Shown one piece after another: positions 13,801-60,649 of a stretch of DNA of 64,000 nt. The notes under the pieces were generated by a model. It did not search any database. It was not told the DNA's origin and saw only the letters and a list, made by a program, of their open reading frames with translations. Position 1 is the first letter of the stretch; every line of letters starts with the position of its first letter. The DNA comes from Imbricaverruca yamaguchii (lineage: Eukaryota > Arthropoda > Thecostraca > Neoverrucidae), in assembly GCA_034440575.1 (NCBI GenBank), contig JAOTOL010000866.1:62001-126000 (forward strand). The letters run 5' to 3'. A program made the translations under genes and the position numbers.

Positions 13801-15020
13801 AACGTACGTCCTGTCTGGGTATCGTACGTCCTGTCTGGGTATCGTACCTCCTCTCTGGGTATCGTACGTCCTGTCTGGGTATCGTACGTCCTGTCTGGGT
13901 ATCGTAGTCTTGTCTGGGTATCGTACGTCCTGTCTGGGTATCGTACGTCCTGTCTGGGTAGCGTACGTCCTGCCTGGGTAGCGAACGTCCTGTCTGGGTA
14001 TCGTAGTCTTGTCTGGGTATTATGCGTTCTGTCTGGGTATCGTACGTCCTGCCTGGGTAGCGTACGTCCTGCCTGGGTATCGTACCTACTGTCTGGGTAT
14101 CGTACGTCCTGTCTGGGCAGCGTACGTCCTGTCTGGGTATCGTACGTCCTGTCTGGGTAGCGTACGTCCTGTCTGGGTATCGTAGTCTTGTCTGGGTATT
14201 GTGCGTTCTGTCTGGGTATCGTACGTCCTGCCTGGGTAGCGTACGTCCTGCCTGGGTATCGTACCTACTGTCTAGGTATCGTACCTACTGTCTGGGTATC
14301 GTACGTCCTGTCTGGGCAGCGTACGTCCTGTCTGGGTATCGTACGTCCTGTCTGGGTATCGTACGTCCTGTCTGGGTATCGTACGTCCTGTCTGGGTATC
14401 GTACCTCCTCTCTGGGTATTGTACGCCCTGTATGGGTATCGTAGTCTTGTCTGGGTATCGTACGTCCTGTCTGGGTATCGTAGTCTTGTCTGGGTATCGT
14501 ACGTCCTGTCTGGGTATCGTAGTCTTGTCTGGGTATCGTACGTCCTGTCTGGGTATCGTACGTCCTGTCTGGGTATCGTAGTCTTGTCTGGGTATCGTAC
14601 GTCCTGTCTGGGTATCGTACGCCCTGTCTGGGTATCGTAGTCTTGTCTGGGTATCGTACGTCCTGTCTGGGCAGCGTACGTCCTGTCTGGGTATCGTACG
14701 TCCTGTCTGGGTATCGTACGTCCTGTCTGGGTATTGTACGTCCTGTCTGGGTAGCGAACGTCCTGTCTGGGTATCATACGTCCTGTATGGGTGTCGTACG
14801 TCCTGTCTGGGTATCGTACCTACTGTCTGGGTATCGTACGTCCTGTCTGGGTATCGTACGTCCTGTCTGGGTATTGTGCGTTCTGTCTGGGTATCGTACG
14901 TCCTGTCTGGGTATCGTACGTCCTGTCTGGGTATCGTACGTCCTGTCTGGGTATCGTACGTCTTGTCTGGGTATCGTACGTCCTGTCTGGGTAGCGTACG
15001 TCCTGTCTGGGTAGCGAACG
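10855..15020. repeat. 20-bp minisatellite, 4.2 kb
   Basis: Unit GTACGTCCTGTCTGGGTATC, about 200 copies, with single-base variants (GTATTG, GTAGCG, CATAGTC) that form a recognisable order. That order is repeated as a higher-order duplication at about 11020-12480 and 12490-13950. Confidence 0.97.
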
Positions 15021-15029
15021 TCCTGCCAG

Positions 15030-15955
15030 GTAGTATATGCCCGTAAGGAACCTTCTTGTGCAGGTCTCTTGCTGGTATGGTCTTGACTGAAGTGCACGTC
15101 AGCTCTCTTTTCTGGAGATTTGTTCGCAAACCACGTTATACTGTAGTCTGCGTGACTAAATAACACTGCTTATTTAAGACTTTTCGCAGTCTCCGATGTC
15201 GTTTTCGTGATGAAATTGTTGTTTGCAACTGAGCACACATTGCTGCACATGGTCGCGTCAGTTCTGCCTGCAACTGGCACAGGCCGGGGACAGAAAAACG
15301 TGGCGATTGAAAACGCCGACAGAAAACATCAATTCTTCAGGAATTTACACAAGCCTCCATGATTCAGCCACGTAGCATGGATTTGAACCAATCCCAGTGG
15401 AATCTCCAGTTAGGGCGAACGCCGATCTCTGGGCACTGTTGCGTCGGTCGGGCCGATGCAGGGCTGACTTACCGAGTCCGAAATCGCTACAGGGCAGGAA
15501 AACATACAGCACATCAACCCGTGCGCCAACGCAACACAAGTGCAAATTTTCGTGGGATTTTTTTTCGTGGGATTTTGGTAGAAGCAGCGATCCCGAGACA
15601 TGGCCGCACACTTGGCCGTTGTGCAGGAATGGGTGATCTTCGGCCAACAACGGACAGCGTTCACTGCAACGGACAGCGTTCACTGGCCGCCACCCTGGCC
15701 GTACAGGGAGCTGATCCAGCTGCGGCGGATCGCCTCGAGACGGGCCGACCTTGACCCCGCCTCAGGCCTTGACCCCGCCTCAGGCGGGTTCGGATAACTC
15801 GCGTCCGTATCGTACTCGCTCTGCAACACCGAGAACACACCGTGTCAGTGGGGACAGGTCTTCAGATGGAACATGTCTTGCGACAGCACAAACGCACCAC
15901 GTCAGTGGGCTCTGGTTTTCAGGTGGAGCTCGCTTTGTAGCACAATAAAAGGTAA
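15030..15955. other. No gene recognised
   Basis: Single-copy-looking sequence between the 20-bp array and LINE copy 1. It has short direct repeats (GGGATTTT, GGACAGCGTTCACTG, CTTGACCCCGCCTCAGG) and overlapping frames up to 131 codons that match no family I know. Confidence 0.4.
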
Positions 15956-15959
15956 ATGT

Positions 15960-18625
15960 AATAAAAATATATTTGTGAGCCGCAAATAAAGATATAAAGA
16001 CATTAAGACATAATAGCGCAACTATGGCCCTTGTGGCTCATAGCGCAACTATGAGCCACAAGGGCCCTTCTTGGTTGCACTGTGTACACTCAACCAGTTG
16101 CCCACCAAATATGTCAATCAGCCCTCCCTGTAATACTGAAAAACAAGCCCTCTATTCTTATAATGATTGTCTATGCTGTTTTTAAACATGTTCAATGTGC
16201 TGCTACTGACAATGGTTTCTGGCAGCTGGTTCCAGTGTTCTACTACCCTGTTGGTGAAGAAAATCTGTCTTAACCTTGTTCTGCAGTGGTTAACTTTTCT
16301 TTTTGAATTGATGACCTCTAATTGCATCATTTCTGTTAAATTCAAGCATTTCCCCAAGATATCCCCTCTCCAGACCTCGATAAGATCTCCTCCCAGTCTT
16401 CTATATCTGAGTGAAAACATATTAAATTTCTCCAATCTTTCCTCATATGCCAGGTTGCTTATACCATTAACCTTTTTTGTAGCCCTCTTTTGTACTCTCT
16501 CTAAAAGCCAACAAACTTTTTCATAGCTAGGAGACCAAGCTTGGATGCAGTATTCCAAATGTGGCCTGCCATATGCACAGTAAAGCTTTCTGATGACTTC
16601 CTCACTTCTGTACGATACATTCCTATTTATTGCCCCGAGCACTCTCAGTGCCTTCTTCCTAGCTTCCTTTGTCTGTTCTGATGCCCCCAATTTTGTGTTT
16701 AGAATAACACCTTAGTCATTCTCCTGTTGAGCCACAAAGGCCTTACTAAAGTCAAGATATGCTACATCAACCTGATTTCCCTGATCAAATTGTTCTGTGG
16801 CGAAGTTCAAAAAGTCCAAGAGGTTTGTGAGACACGATCGTCCTTTTCTAAACCCATGTTGAGTATCTTGAATCAATCTGCTACCTTCCAGATAACTAAC
16901 TATTATATCCTTGATAATTGATTCGAGTACCTTGAAGACTAGGGATGTGAGACTTACTGGCCAATAGTTTTCAACTTTTCCTCTTTCTCCCTTCTTGAAA
17001 ATAGGAACTACATTTACCCTTTTCCAAGCGATTGGAATTTCATTTTGTGAAACTTATCTACAAAGTATTATACTAAGTGGAAATGCCAGTTCCTTTTCAG
17101 TTTCCCGCAACACCCTAGCATAAATATCATCAGGCCCTGCTGCCTTGTTTTATTTTCCTGATATGATTGTAAACAACATCACTATCAATGAAATCAAAAT
17201 AATTTGTCAGATCCCATGTCCCTAAACTATGGTGTACGGTCGGCAGATTGGTCATATCTTCCAATGTAAACACTGATTTAAACTGCTTCCTCAGCTCCTC
17301 AACCATCTCACTATCCTCACCCAATGTAGTCCCGTTTACTTCCAGTGGACCAATTGTGCTAGAAACTTTACTCAGCTTGTAGAAACTAAAGAACTTTTTA
17401 CTGTCCCCATTACAGTTTCTAGCTAAATCAAGTTCTTTTGCTCGCTTTGCTGCTCTGGTTTTTTGCTTCACAGTGTCTAGCTTTTCGATACGCCTTTAGA
17501 TTCGATACGCCTTTAGATTTGAGGCTTCTTTAAAGACTCTAAATACAGTTTTCCTAGCCTTAATTGCTTTTATCAAGTCTAGTGTAAGCCATGCTGGCTT
17601 TCCTACCCTTCTTTTGCGACTTTGCTTTTGGGGGACATGTCTAATCTGAATTTCATTCAAGTAAGATTTTAACTTTTCCTACCTTTCACAGGCATTTAAA
17701 TTGGATAATTCTTCTTCCCATCTGATGGCACTTAAAGCCACTCTCATACAGTCAAAGTCTGCTCTGTTGAAATTTGAAACCTTTGCCAAATTATCCTTAA
17801 TAATCTCCCCTACATGTGCCTTCAATCTAACTATGTTATGGTCACTTCTTCCCAGAGTTTTCCCTACAGTTAAGTCTTGAACCAAGTCACTTAAATCCGA
17901 GAATACAAGGTCCAAGAATGGGCCATGCCTGGTAGGTTCCGACACAAACTGGTGTAAGAACAAGTCCTCTTCAAGGCATTTCTTAAACATTTTGCATGAT
18001 GGGGAGCCAACACCAACATTTTCATAACCTTTTAGATTAAAGTCACCAAGAATAAGGCACTTCCTCTGAAAGTTTCTACCGATTTCCTCACAAATCACCT
18101 TATCAAGCTCCAGTTGCTGAGAATGTGGCAGGGTTCCTGATCGGTAGAAAGCTCCTATCCTCAGAGTATTGCTGTTGCCTTTTCCTACAGTGACATCAAG
18201 CGAAATGGACTCCACAGACACATTTTTATCCCCACCTGCTACTTTTTGAGAGCTGAATAAGCTATTGACATAGAGCATTACACCACCCCTTTCATTTCTG
18301 GACCCCTATTGCACGAAAACATATTGTATCCCTGGATCTCATAGTCCTGCAAGTTATCTCCAAAATACACTTCACTGACCCATGCCTCCGTAATGCAAAC
18401 AAAATCTGGTTCCTCCTCACCAACATAACACTTGAACTCATCAAATTTGGATCGGATACTCTGAGCATTAAACATCATACACTTAACAAATGCTCCATAA
18501 CCATCTTTGGCTTTTTCATGCTGAGTTCTTTTATCGCTAGATGAACTATCACTCTGCCTCCTTGAACTACTGCTGTCCCTATTTGCTGACTTTGAGGTTC
18601 TATTGCCTTGGCTGACACTATTGGA
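15960..18625 (-). mobile_element. CR1-type LINE copy 1, defective
   Basis: Lies in CPE intron 9, same strand as the gene. From its 5' side it encodes an endonuclease/phosphatase-type region (ITEAWV at about 18390; LILGDFNLKGY at about 18040; LGRSDHNIV at about 17840), a frameshifted linker near 17480-17680, then reverse transcriptase (PIFKKGERGKVENYWPVSLT; QHGFRKGRSCLTNLLDFLNF; AYLDFSKAF). At about 16735 it jumps to VILNTKLGASEQ, missing the RT segment with the catalytic FADD box. It continues through YCIQAWSPSYEK and NRVVEHWNQLPE. The 3' end has degenerate TCTTTATG-like units. It is 5'-truncated and non-autonomous. Confidence 0.88.
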
Positions 18626-18797
18626 ATATTCCTGGAACACCCCCTCCCCCCACACATATTTCGAGGCCAAATAAATCGCTGACGACGTCGACCCCTTGAA
18701 ATCAACTAAATAAAATCCCAGCCGTGGACTTCTGTTCAGGGTATGGGTCTGCTCCGTGAGCACTGCACCACACGCCACCTACGCAGTACCCGCTTAC

Positions 18798-54001
<35,204 letters not shown>

Positions 54002-54015
54002 CTCGTGCGGCACCC

Positions 54016-54250
54016 TCACGTCAGAGCGGGGGCACGGTCAGCCGCCGACAATGTCGCCGTATGGAGCAGAAGCCACCGCCGCCGACGGCGCGGCCGCCTA
54101 CCCGGCGGCGCAGTTGGCGCAGTGACGTCAGACAATCAATGTCGCTGCCATGACAACGCAAAGAGAGGTCTTCGAACGCCGCCCACGCGAGTTGCGACTT
54201 TGCTGACGTCAGAGAGCGGCAACAGGTGGTCACGCCGCAGCGACACATTT
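54016..54250 (-). promoter_or_regulatory. CPE upstream region with two full CRE motifs
   Basis: Perfect TGACGTCA palindromes lie at 54123-54130 and 54204-54211, 81 bp apart. A variant, TCACGTCA, is at 54016-54023. The stretch is GC-rich and sits between the start codon and the pentanucleotide array. TGACGTCA is the known binding site of CREB/ATF factors. That it drives this gene is inference from position; no TATA box is evident. Confidence 0.5.
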
Positions 54251-55010
54251 GTTACCCGGCGACACGACACGACACGACACGACACGACACGACACGACAC
54301 GGCACGGCACGGCACGGCACTACACGGCACGACACGACACGGCACCGACACGGCACGGCACGGCACGGCACGGCACGGCACGGCACGACACGGCACGGCA
54401 CGGCACGGCACGGCACGGCACGGCACGGCACGGCACGGCACGGCACGACACGACACCACGACACGACACGACACGGCACCGACACGGCACGGCACGGCAC
54501 GGCACTACACGGCACGACACGACACGGCACCGACACGGCACGGCACGGCACGGCACGACACGGCACCGACACGACACGGCACCGACACGACACGACACGA
54601 CACGGCGCGGCACGGCACGGCACGGCACGACACGACACGGCACGGCACGGCACGGCACGGCACGGCACGGCACGGCACGGCACGGCACGGCACGGCACGG
54701 CACGGCACGGCACGGCACGGCACGGCACGGCACGGCACGGCACGGCACGGCACGGCACGGCACGGACACGACACGGCACGGCACGGCACGGCACGGCACG
54801 GCACGACACGCACACGACACGACACGACACGGCACGACACGACACGACACGACACGGCACGACACGACACGACACGACACGGCACGGCACGGCACGGCAC
54901 GGCACGGCACGGCACGGCACGGCACGGCACGGCACGGCACGGCACGGCACGGCACGGCACGGCACGGCACGACACGACACGGCACGACACAGACACGACA
55001 CGGCACGGCC
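54250..55010. repeat. GGCAC/GACAC pentanucleotide array
   Basis: About 150 units of GGCAC and GACAC, in runs, directly upstream of the CPE promoter region. The many long frames (for example 53783-55072) are by-products. Confidence 0.97.
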
Positions 55011-56080
55011 AGCTCTTCCTCAGCCCTGCGCCCTCACACGCCATGAGAGCCTCGCAGAGGCCGTATGGATAGGCAGAGACACCTGGACACAGGCACAGGC
55101 GTACCAAGGGAAGCGCAACCGGACCATGTTCCCCTCCCCCACACTTAGTGTCTGGAAGGTGGGAACTTCACGTGCCCCATCTCCCTACGCTCTGAGCCTG
55201 GGCTCTCCGGACCACGATAATGCATTCGTGAGTATGGGCCTGGATCTCCATAAACGCTTCCCAGATATAGAACCGTGCTTCACACTTCCTAATGCTTAAG
55301 CCAATGGTTGGAGCTAATCGGTGAGGTGAGGTTGCATCAGAGCATAATGTTTAGGCACGCTTCAGCTTTGTGTGCTCAAGTGGGAAGTCCCCTACAAACA
55401 AAACCGTTCATCACGTCACGCACATTCCGCGTGTCTTTTCATCATGTGTAAAATGCCCATGCTGCAGTAAATGACTAGCCTGACCCTGAATATCCTGCAG
55501 GGTCTCGGTGATGAGCTTCTGTGTGCTGGAGTTCATGCACAGTCGATTCATTTCAACCTTTCTCCTCACAGGATGTGTCGTCTCCGGCTGAGCTGGGCTA
55601 GCTCCTCTTCGACTGGCGTTCACCAAGAGTGGAGTAGCGACAGGTTACTTACTGGTCCTCAGGTGCACTGAAGTGAGCTGTGCAGTGCACGGGGTTCAGT
55701 ATCTCCACTCGTGTGGCAGAACGGCGAGCATGGTAAGGAGTGTTTAAAGCAAGGTTAGCTGATCTGGTGGGAAGCTTAGTCTTATGGTTTAAAGCCGCGC
55801 GTCGGAAAAGTGGTCGAAATTCGCCCACTCGTGTTTATTTTCGAGTATGTCTCCTCAGCGAGGTTGAGCACAACCTTGAACCTTTGTGAACTGACGTACG
55901 ATTTAATAGAAAATCGCTTAGGGAAAAACAAGTTGTGAAAAACAGTCTATAAATATAATTGCTTTCGCCTTCTGAAGTCTAAAGTTCTGAAGTCTGAACC
56001 ACGTCGCAGAAGTCCTACACAAGTATATTATACACCCCGGATATATGATAGTCCGCCGCGCCGCAATAGCAATCTTCTCT
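55010..56080. other. No gene recognised
   Basis: Short frames on both strands upstream of the CPE gene; no motif recognised. Confidence 0.5.
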
Positions 56081-56124
56081 TAGTTGAGTTCATCGACGTG
56101 AGCCGTCCAGTAATGCATCACAAC

Positions 56125-56330
56125 AGTCAGCTGCTGCGGCATACGCAGCGCTGCGACCAGTGCCTGCGGCGTACGCAGCGCTGCGACCAGTGCCTGCGGC
56201 ATACGCAGCGCTGCGATGACCAGTGCCTGCGGCATACGCAGCGCTGCGACCAGCGCCTGCGGCGTACGCAGCGCTGCGACCAGTGCCTGCGGCATACGCA
56301 GCGCTGCGACCAATGCCTGCGGCTCCACCC
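56125..56330. repeat. 30-bp minisatellite, seven copies
   Basis: Unit CAGTGCCTGCGGCATACGCA plus GCGCTGCGAC. The minus frame is open across it and ends in QQLTVVMHYWTAHVDELN and a stop at 56080. Confidence 0.9.
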
Positions 56331-56349
56331 CCTGCTCGTGGCCGGTGGC

Positions 56350-57245
56350 ACGCCGGCCGTGGGTGGTTATCCAATGACCGCCGGCCGTGGGTGGTTATCC
56401 AATGACCGCCGGCCGTGGGTGGTTATCCAATGACCGCCGGCCGTGGGTGGTTATCCAATGACCGCCGGCCGTGGGTGGTTATCCAATGACCGCCGCCCGT
56501 GGGTGGTTATCCAATGACCGCCGGCCGTGGGTGGTTATCCAATGACCGCCGCCCGTGGGTGGTTATCCAATGACCGCCGCCCGTGGGTGGTTATCCAATG
56601 ACCGCCGCCCGTGGGTGGTTATCCAATGACCGCCGGCCGTGGGTGGTTATCCAATGACCGCCGCCCGTGGGTGGTTATCCAATGACCGCCGGCCGTGGGT
56701 GGTTATCCAATGACCGCCGCCCGTGGGTGGTTATCCAATGACCGCCGGCCGTGGGTGGTTATCCAATGACCGCCGGACGTGGGTGGTTATCCAATGACCG
56801 CTGGCCGTGGGTGGTTATCCAATGACCGCTGGCCGTTGGTGGTTATACAGTGACCGCCGGCCGTGGGTGGTTATCCAATGACCGCCGGCCGTGTGTGGTT
56901 ATCCAATGACCGCCGGCCGTGGGTGGTTATCCAATGACCGCCGGCCGTGGGTGGTTATCCAATGACCGCCGGCCGTGGGTGGTTATCCAATGACCGCCGG
57001 CCGTGGGTGGTTATCCAATGACCGCCGGCCGTGGGTGGTTATCCAATGACCGCCGGCCGTGGGTGGTTATCCAGTGACCGCCGGCCGTGGGTGGTTATCC
57101 AATGACTGCCGGCCGTGGGTGGTTATCCAATGACCGCCGACCGTGGGTGGTTATCTAATGACCGCCGGCCGTGGGTGGTTATCCAATGACCGCCGGCCGT
57201 GGGTGGTTATCCAATGACCGCCGGCCGTGGGTGGTGATCCAATGA
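56350..57245. repeat. 28-bp minisatellite
   Basis: Unit CCGCCGGCCGTGGGTGGTTA plus TCCAATGA, about 32 copies with GGCC/GCCC variants. Confidence 0.95.
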
Positions 57246-58840
57246 CCAGGTCGGCGCTGGGTGCAATGCATACTGGTATCATCTCTGTCTATGTAAGCGG
57301 TGTCAAAATGGGCTCCGTTTGACAGTGGGGAGCGTCGCTGGCGGATCTGGGGAGGGTGACAAACTGAATACCGACGGCTGTTCGGTAAGGGATGCTCTCC
57401 TGAACACCAGTGGTCGGGCATGCCTCAGCGACAGCCATGTATCTGGCGTCACTATTAGCAACTCTAAATCTCTGTACGTCCGGTCAGCTAGTCTCGATAC
57501 CCATTCCTCGATTGACTACATCAATGCTGCAGGACAAGATCGTGCCTCCCCCCCCCCCTCCACCCTCAAGGCCGTTTCTTCCTGGAACTTTTGTATTTAA
57601 ATGGCATTTTATCGAAATACATGATAACAACATTCCCAAAAAAATAACTGGTCTTAAATGAGCCCACCGAATGTTGGCTGTTCAAATCTGAAGCGCTTCT
57701 TGATCGGAGGAGAAAATTAAATCACCTCTCCCCAAACCGGTTGAAAACCAGGGTCTGGATCCATCACTGGGGATCGTCAGAAGTCAACAAATACTTAAAT
57801 TTATCCTTCAGCAAAAAAACGACAAAGAAATGTTTTCGCATACACGGATGTTGTAAGCAGGCAAAATGTAACTTTTTTGCAGCGGAAGGTCGTAGTAATT
57901 CAAACATTTCGTAGGACCCCGATGGCCCTGGACGAACAAAATCGACCTCTTTCGCAGTGATGTTGTTTTGTACACATTGGGGGGCATGTATGTGCCCCTC
58001 CCCACCCAATGTTGGACTATGACCCTCCAGTAGTGCATTTCTCCCCCTGAATATAAAATGGAAATTGACATGCAGCAAAAAGCACAAACCCGCGGAGTAC
58101 GATCGAAGCAGGAGGGCCGATGGCACCGCCGACGGCCCCTCCGATGGCGCTGGGACCAGTGAAGTCCGCCCGTGAACTCTAGTGACCTGTCTCTCAGGGC
58201 GGTTCTCAGGCGACTGACCGTCACCGTTGAAGTCGCGACTGCATCCTGTGGTGACTCCGGACAGCGTACTGGTGTCCGGAGACACTCCACCGACTGGCAC
58301 CGTCTGCGCTGCTGAGTACCTTGCCGGCATTACTGATACCAGACCTGAAGCCGAGGCTTACAAGAATCCGTCGGCTGCGGTGACCAACTGACCCAGATGA
58401 GCTTCCTCTGACGCAGCGGTAATGCTGTCCGAGCTGCCAGCGACAGCCGTTGAAGAAAACAGTCTTCAACAGCTGACAAACGTGTGGGTCATCTTCAGCT
58501 CCATCCCGTTCGAAGTGCTCCGCAGGAACAGTTGCAACTGCCTCTGGTGTCCGAGCTGCTGGCGGGGACATAGGGCTTTCAGGAGAGCCGATCGCGATTG
58601 AGCCATCCTACGGCCCGGGATGTCAATAAGGACCACGAAGCTGGGTGTCCGAGCCGTGATAATATCCGCGCCTGCGCGGTGATCGCCATGGAAAGGCTTG
58701 CTACCAGCAAGACGAACTTGGTGCTGTCTTCTTGGATTCCAGCCACCCGAAACGCACCGTCCGTTTGTGTCAGCTAGAGGTCTGTCTTCTCCGGAGAAAG
58801 GAGAAGACTGTGATAGCTTGAACACGGCCAGTTGCTGACT
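57245..58840. other. No gene recognised
   Basis: Short frames only on both strands. 57540-57560 and 57990-58010 contain C-runs and GTGCCCCTCCCC words like those in the hAT-like remnants, so part may be old transposon. Confidence 0.4.
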
Positions 58841-59439
58841 TGCAAATGCAGGAGTCTGGGGGGGGGGGCAGATATAGGGGTGGGGGGCTGGGAGCATGTG
58901 CGTCCTTCCCATGGAAGATGGCCGCTCCTCCGGCCAGGAAAGTCGCCCATCCGGAAAGGCTCGAGTGAACCCCAGAAATTGTATGGTTAGAAGCGCTCCT
59001 CTGAGAGAAAAGGCGCCTCGGTGTACTCGAATGAACCTCCACACTTTGTTTTCGACCAGGGGGCTCCTCTCGGAAGGAAAAGACAAGGAGGAGGAGGAGG
59101 CAGGAGCGAATTCGGAAATTGCTAGTCACGAGGGGGTTGGTCTTTGAGGGGAGTGTATTTTGCATTCCAAGGTACGTCTTTGGCTAAATAATTCCAGGGG
59201 GTTCACTCAAGCACACTGAATAATTCAAGGGGGATGCATTCGAGCACACTGAAGTGGCGCATTTCCTCTGAGAGGAGCATTTTCCCGGGCGAAGGGACGC
59301 ACATTTCCATTGGGGCACATTACTTCACTGTCACTCCTGCATCCGCCCCTGCCTCCAAGCGCTTTTGTAGTGGTACCCCTCCGAAGAAATGTCATACTTT
59401 CAGACAGATGCCCCATTACAATTCCTGAATCCGCCTCTG
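58840..59439. mobile_element. Probable hAT-like element remnant(s)
   Basis: The right terminus CTGAATCCGCCTCTG lies at 59425-59439, preceded by ATTCCTGAATCC as in the copies at 24787 and 6806. C-rich and 'GCATTCGAGCACAC' type motifs occur inside. The left boundary is unclear; a G-run near 58857 may mark it. No gene seen. Confidence 0.4.
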
Positions 59440-60104
59440 GCTGGAGGTCCCGGAGCTGGAAGGGTCGCTGCGTCAAGGTCGTTATAATGTTTCGTTTTGA
59501 AAATTACATTTGTTTTGGCATATTCTGGTCTTTTTCCCAGGGTTACATCATGGTGTATGACCCATCCTCCTATACACGATCTTCATAATGGGGAATAGTT
59601 ATTTTCCGATGTATTTTTGGCTACAAGTGCAACACAATGCCTTCTTTTATATTATCCTTGGTCTTAACGAGTACTTTGCATATTTCGCAGGACGTACTTG
59701 CTTGTGGAATTGCGACGCATACGTGTTTTACCATAAAAGACATATAAGACATATAATACGGAGAGACATCAGATATGGACACCTTTTAGAGCAGACTGGC
59801 AAAATAGTACAGACGCAGGAAAACAATGTGCATGCAGTGCATTTAGTACACGATACATTATAACCATTTGAATTCCGTGATATGAGCGAATCAGACAGCC
59901 AGATAGAGTGGTGAATATTTGATGTCTTGCATTGCAGCTACCTGCCGTTATTTCGGCCTTCTTGTTCGCAGGAACCACGTTTGCTCACAAGTGGCCAGGT
60001 TTTGTTCCTAGTATGCTTTATCCCCTGTCCATATGTGCCGACTGCTGTTCTTAGATAATTGTGCAGTTCCACACCCTCAATACGACCTCAAGATTGATAG
60101 TTCA

Positions 60105-60645
60105 CGTAGCAAGTGTGCGTCTGTGATAATACAGGCATGAAGTGTGCGTCTGTGATAATACAGGCATGAAGTGTGCGTCTGTGATAATACAGGCATGAAG
60201 TGTACATCTGTGATAATACAGGCATGAAGTGTACATCTGTGATAATACAGGCATGAAGTGTGCGTCTGTGATAATACGGGCATGAAGTGTACATCTGTGA
60301 TAATACAGGCATGAAGTGTGCGTCTGTGATAATACAGGCATGAAGTGTACATCTGTGATAATACAGGCATGAAGTGTACATCTGTGATAATACAGGCATC
60401 AAGTGTACATCTGTGATAATACAGGCATCAAGTGTACATCTGTGATAATACAGGCATGAAGTGTACATCTGTGATAATACAGGCATGAAGTGTACATCTG
60501 TGATAATACAGGCATCAAGTGTACATCTGTGATAATACAGGCATCAAGTGTACATCTGTGATAATACAGGCATGAAGTGTACATCTGTGATAATACAGGC
60601 ATGAAGTGTACATCTGTGATAATACAGGCATCAAGTGTACATCCT
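60105..60645. repeat. 29-bp minisatellite
   Basis: Unit AAGTGTACATCTGTGATAAT plus ACAGGCATG, about 18 copies. GTGCGTC and GTACATC variants alternate. Confidence 0.95.
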
Positions 60646-60649
60646 GCAG

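Noticed and set aside
8652..15020. Possible CRISPR arrays
   Set aside because: The repeats are directly contiguous, with no unique spacers and no cas genes, in a eukaryotic context.
15345..15683. Minus frame as the missing last exon of the carboxypeptidase
   Set aside because: No similarity to a CPE C-terminus, and overlapping frames of similar length exist on both strands.
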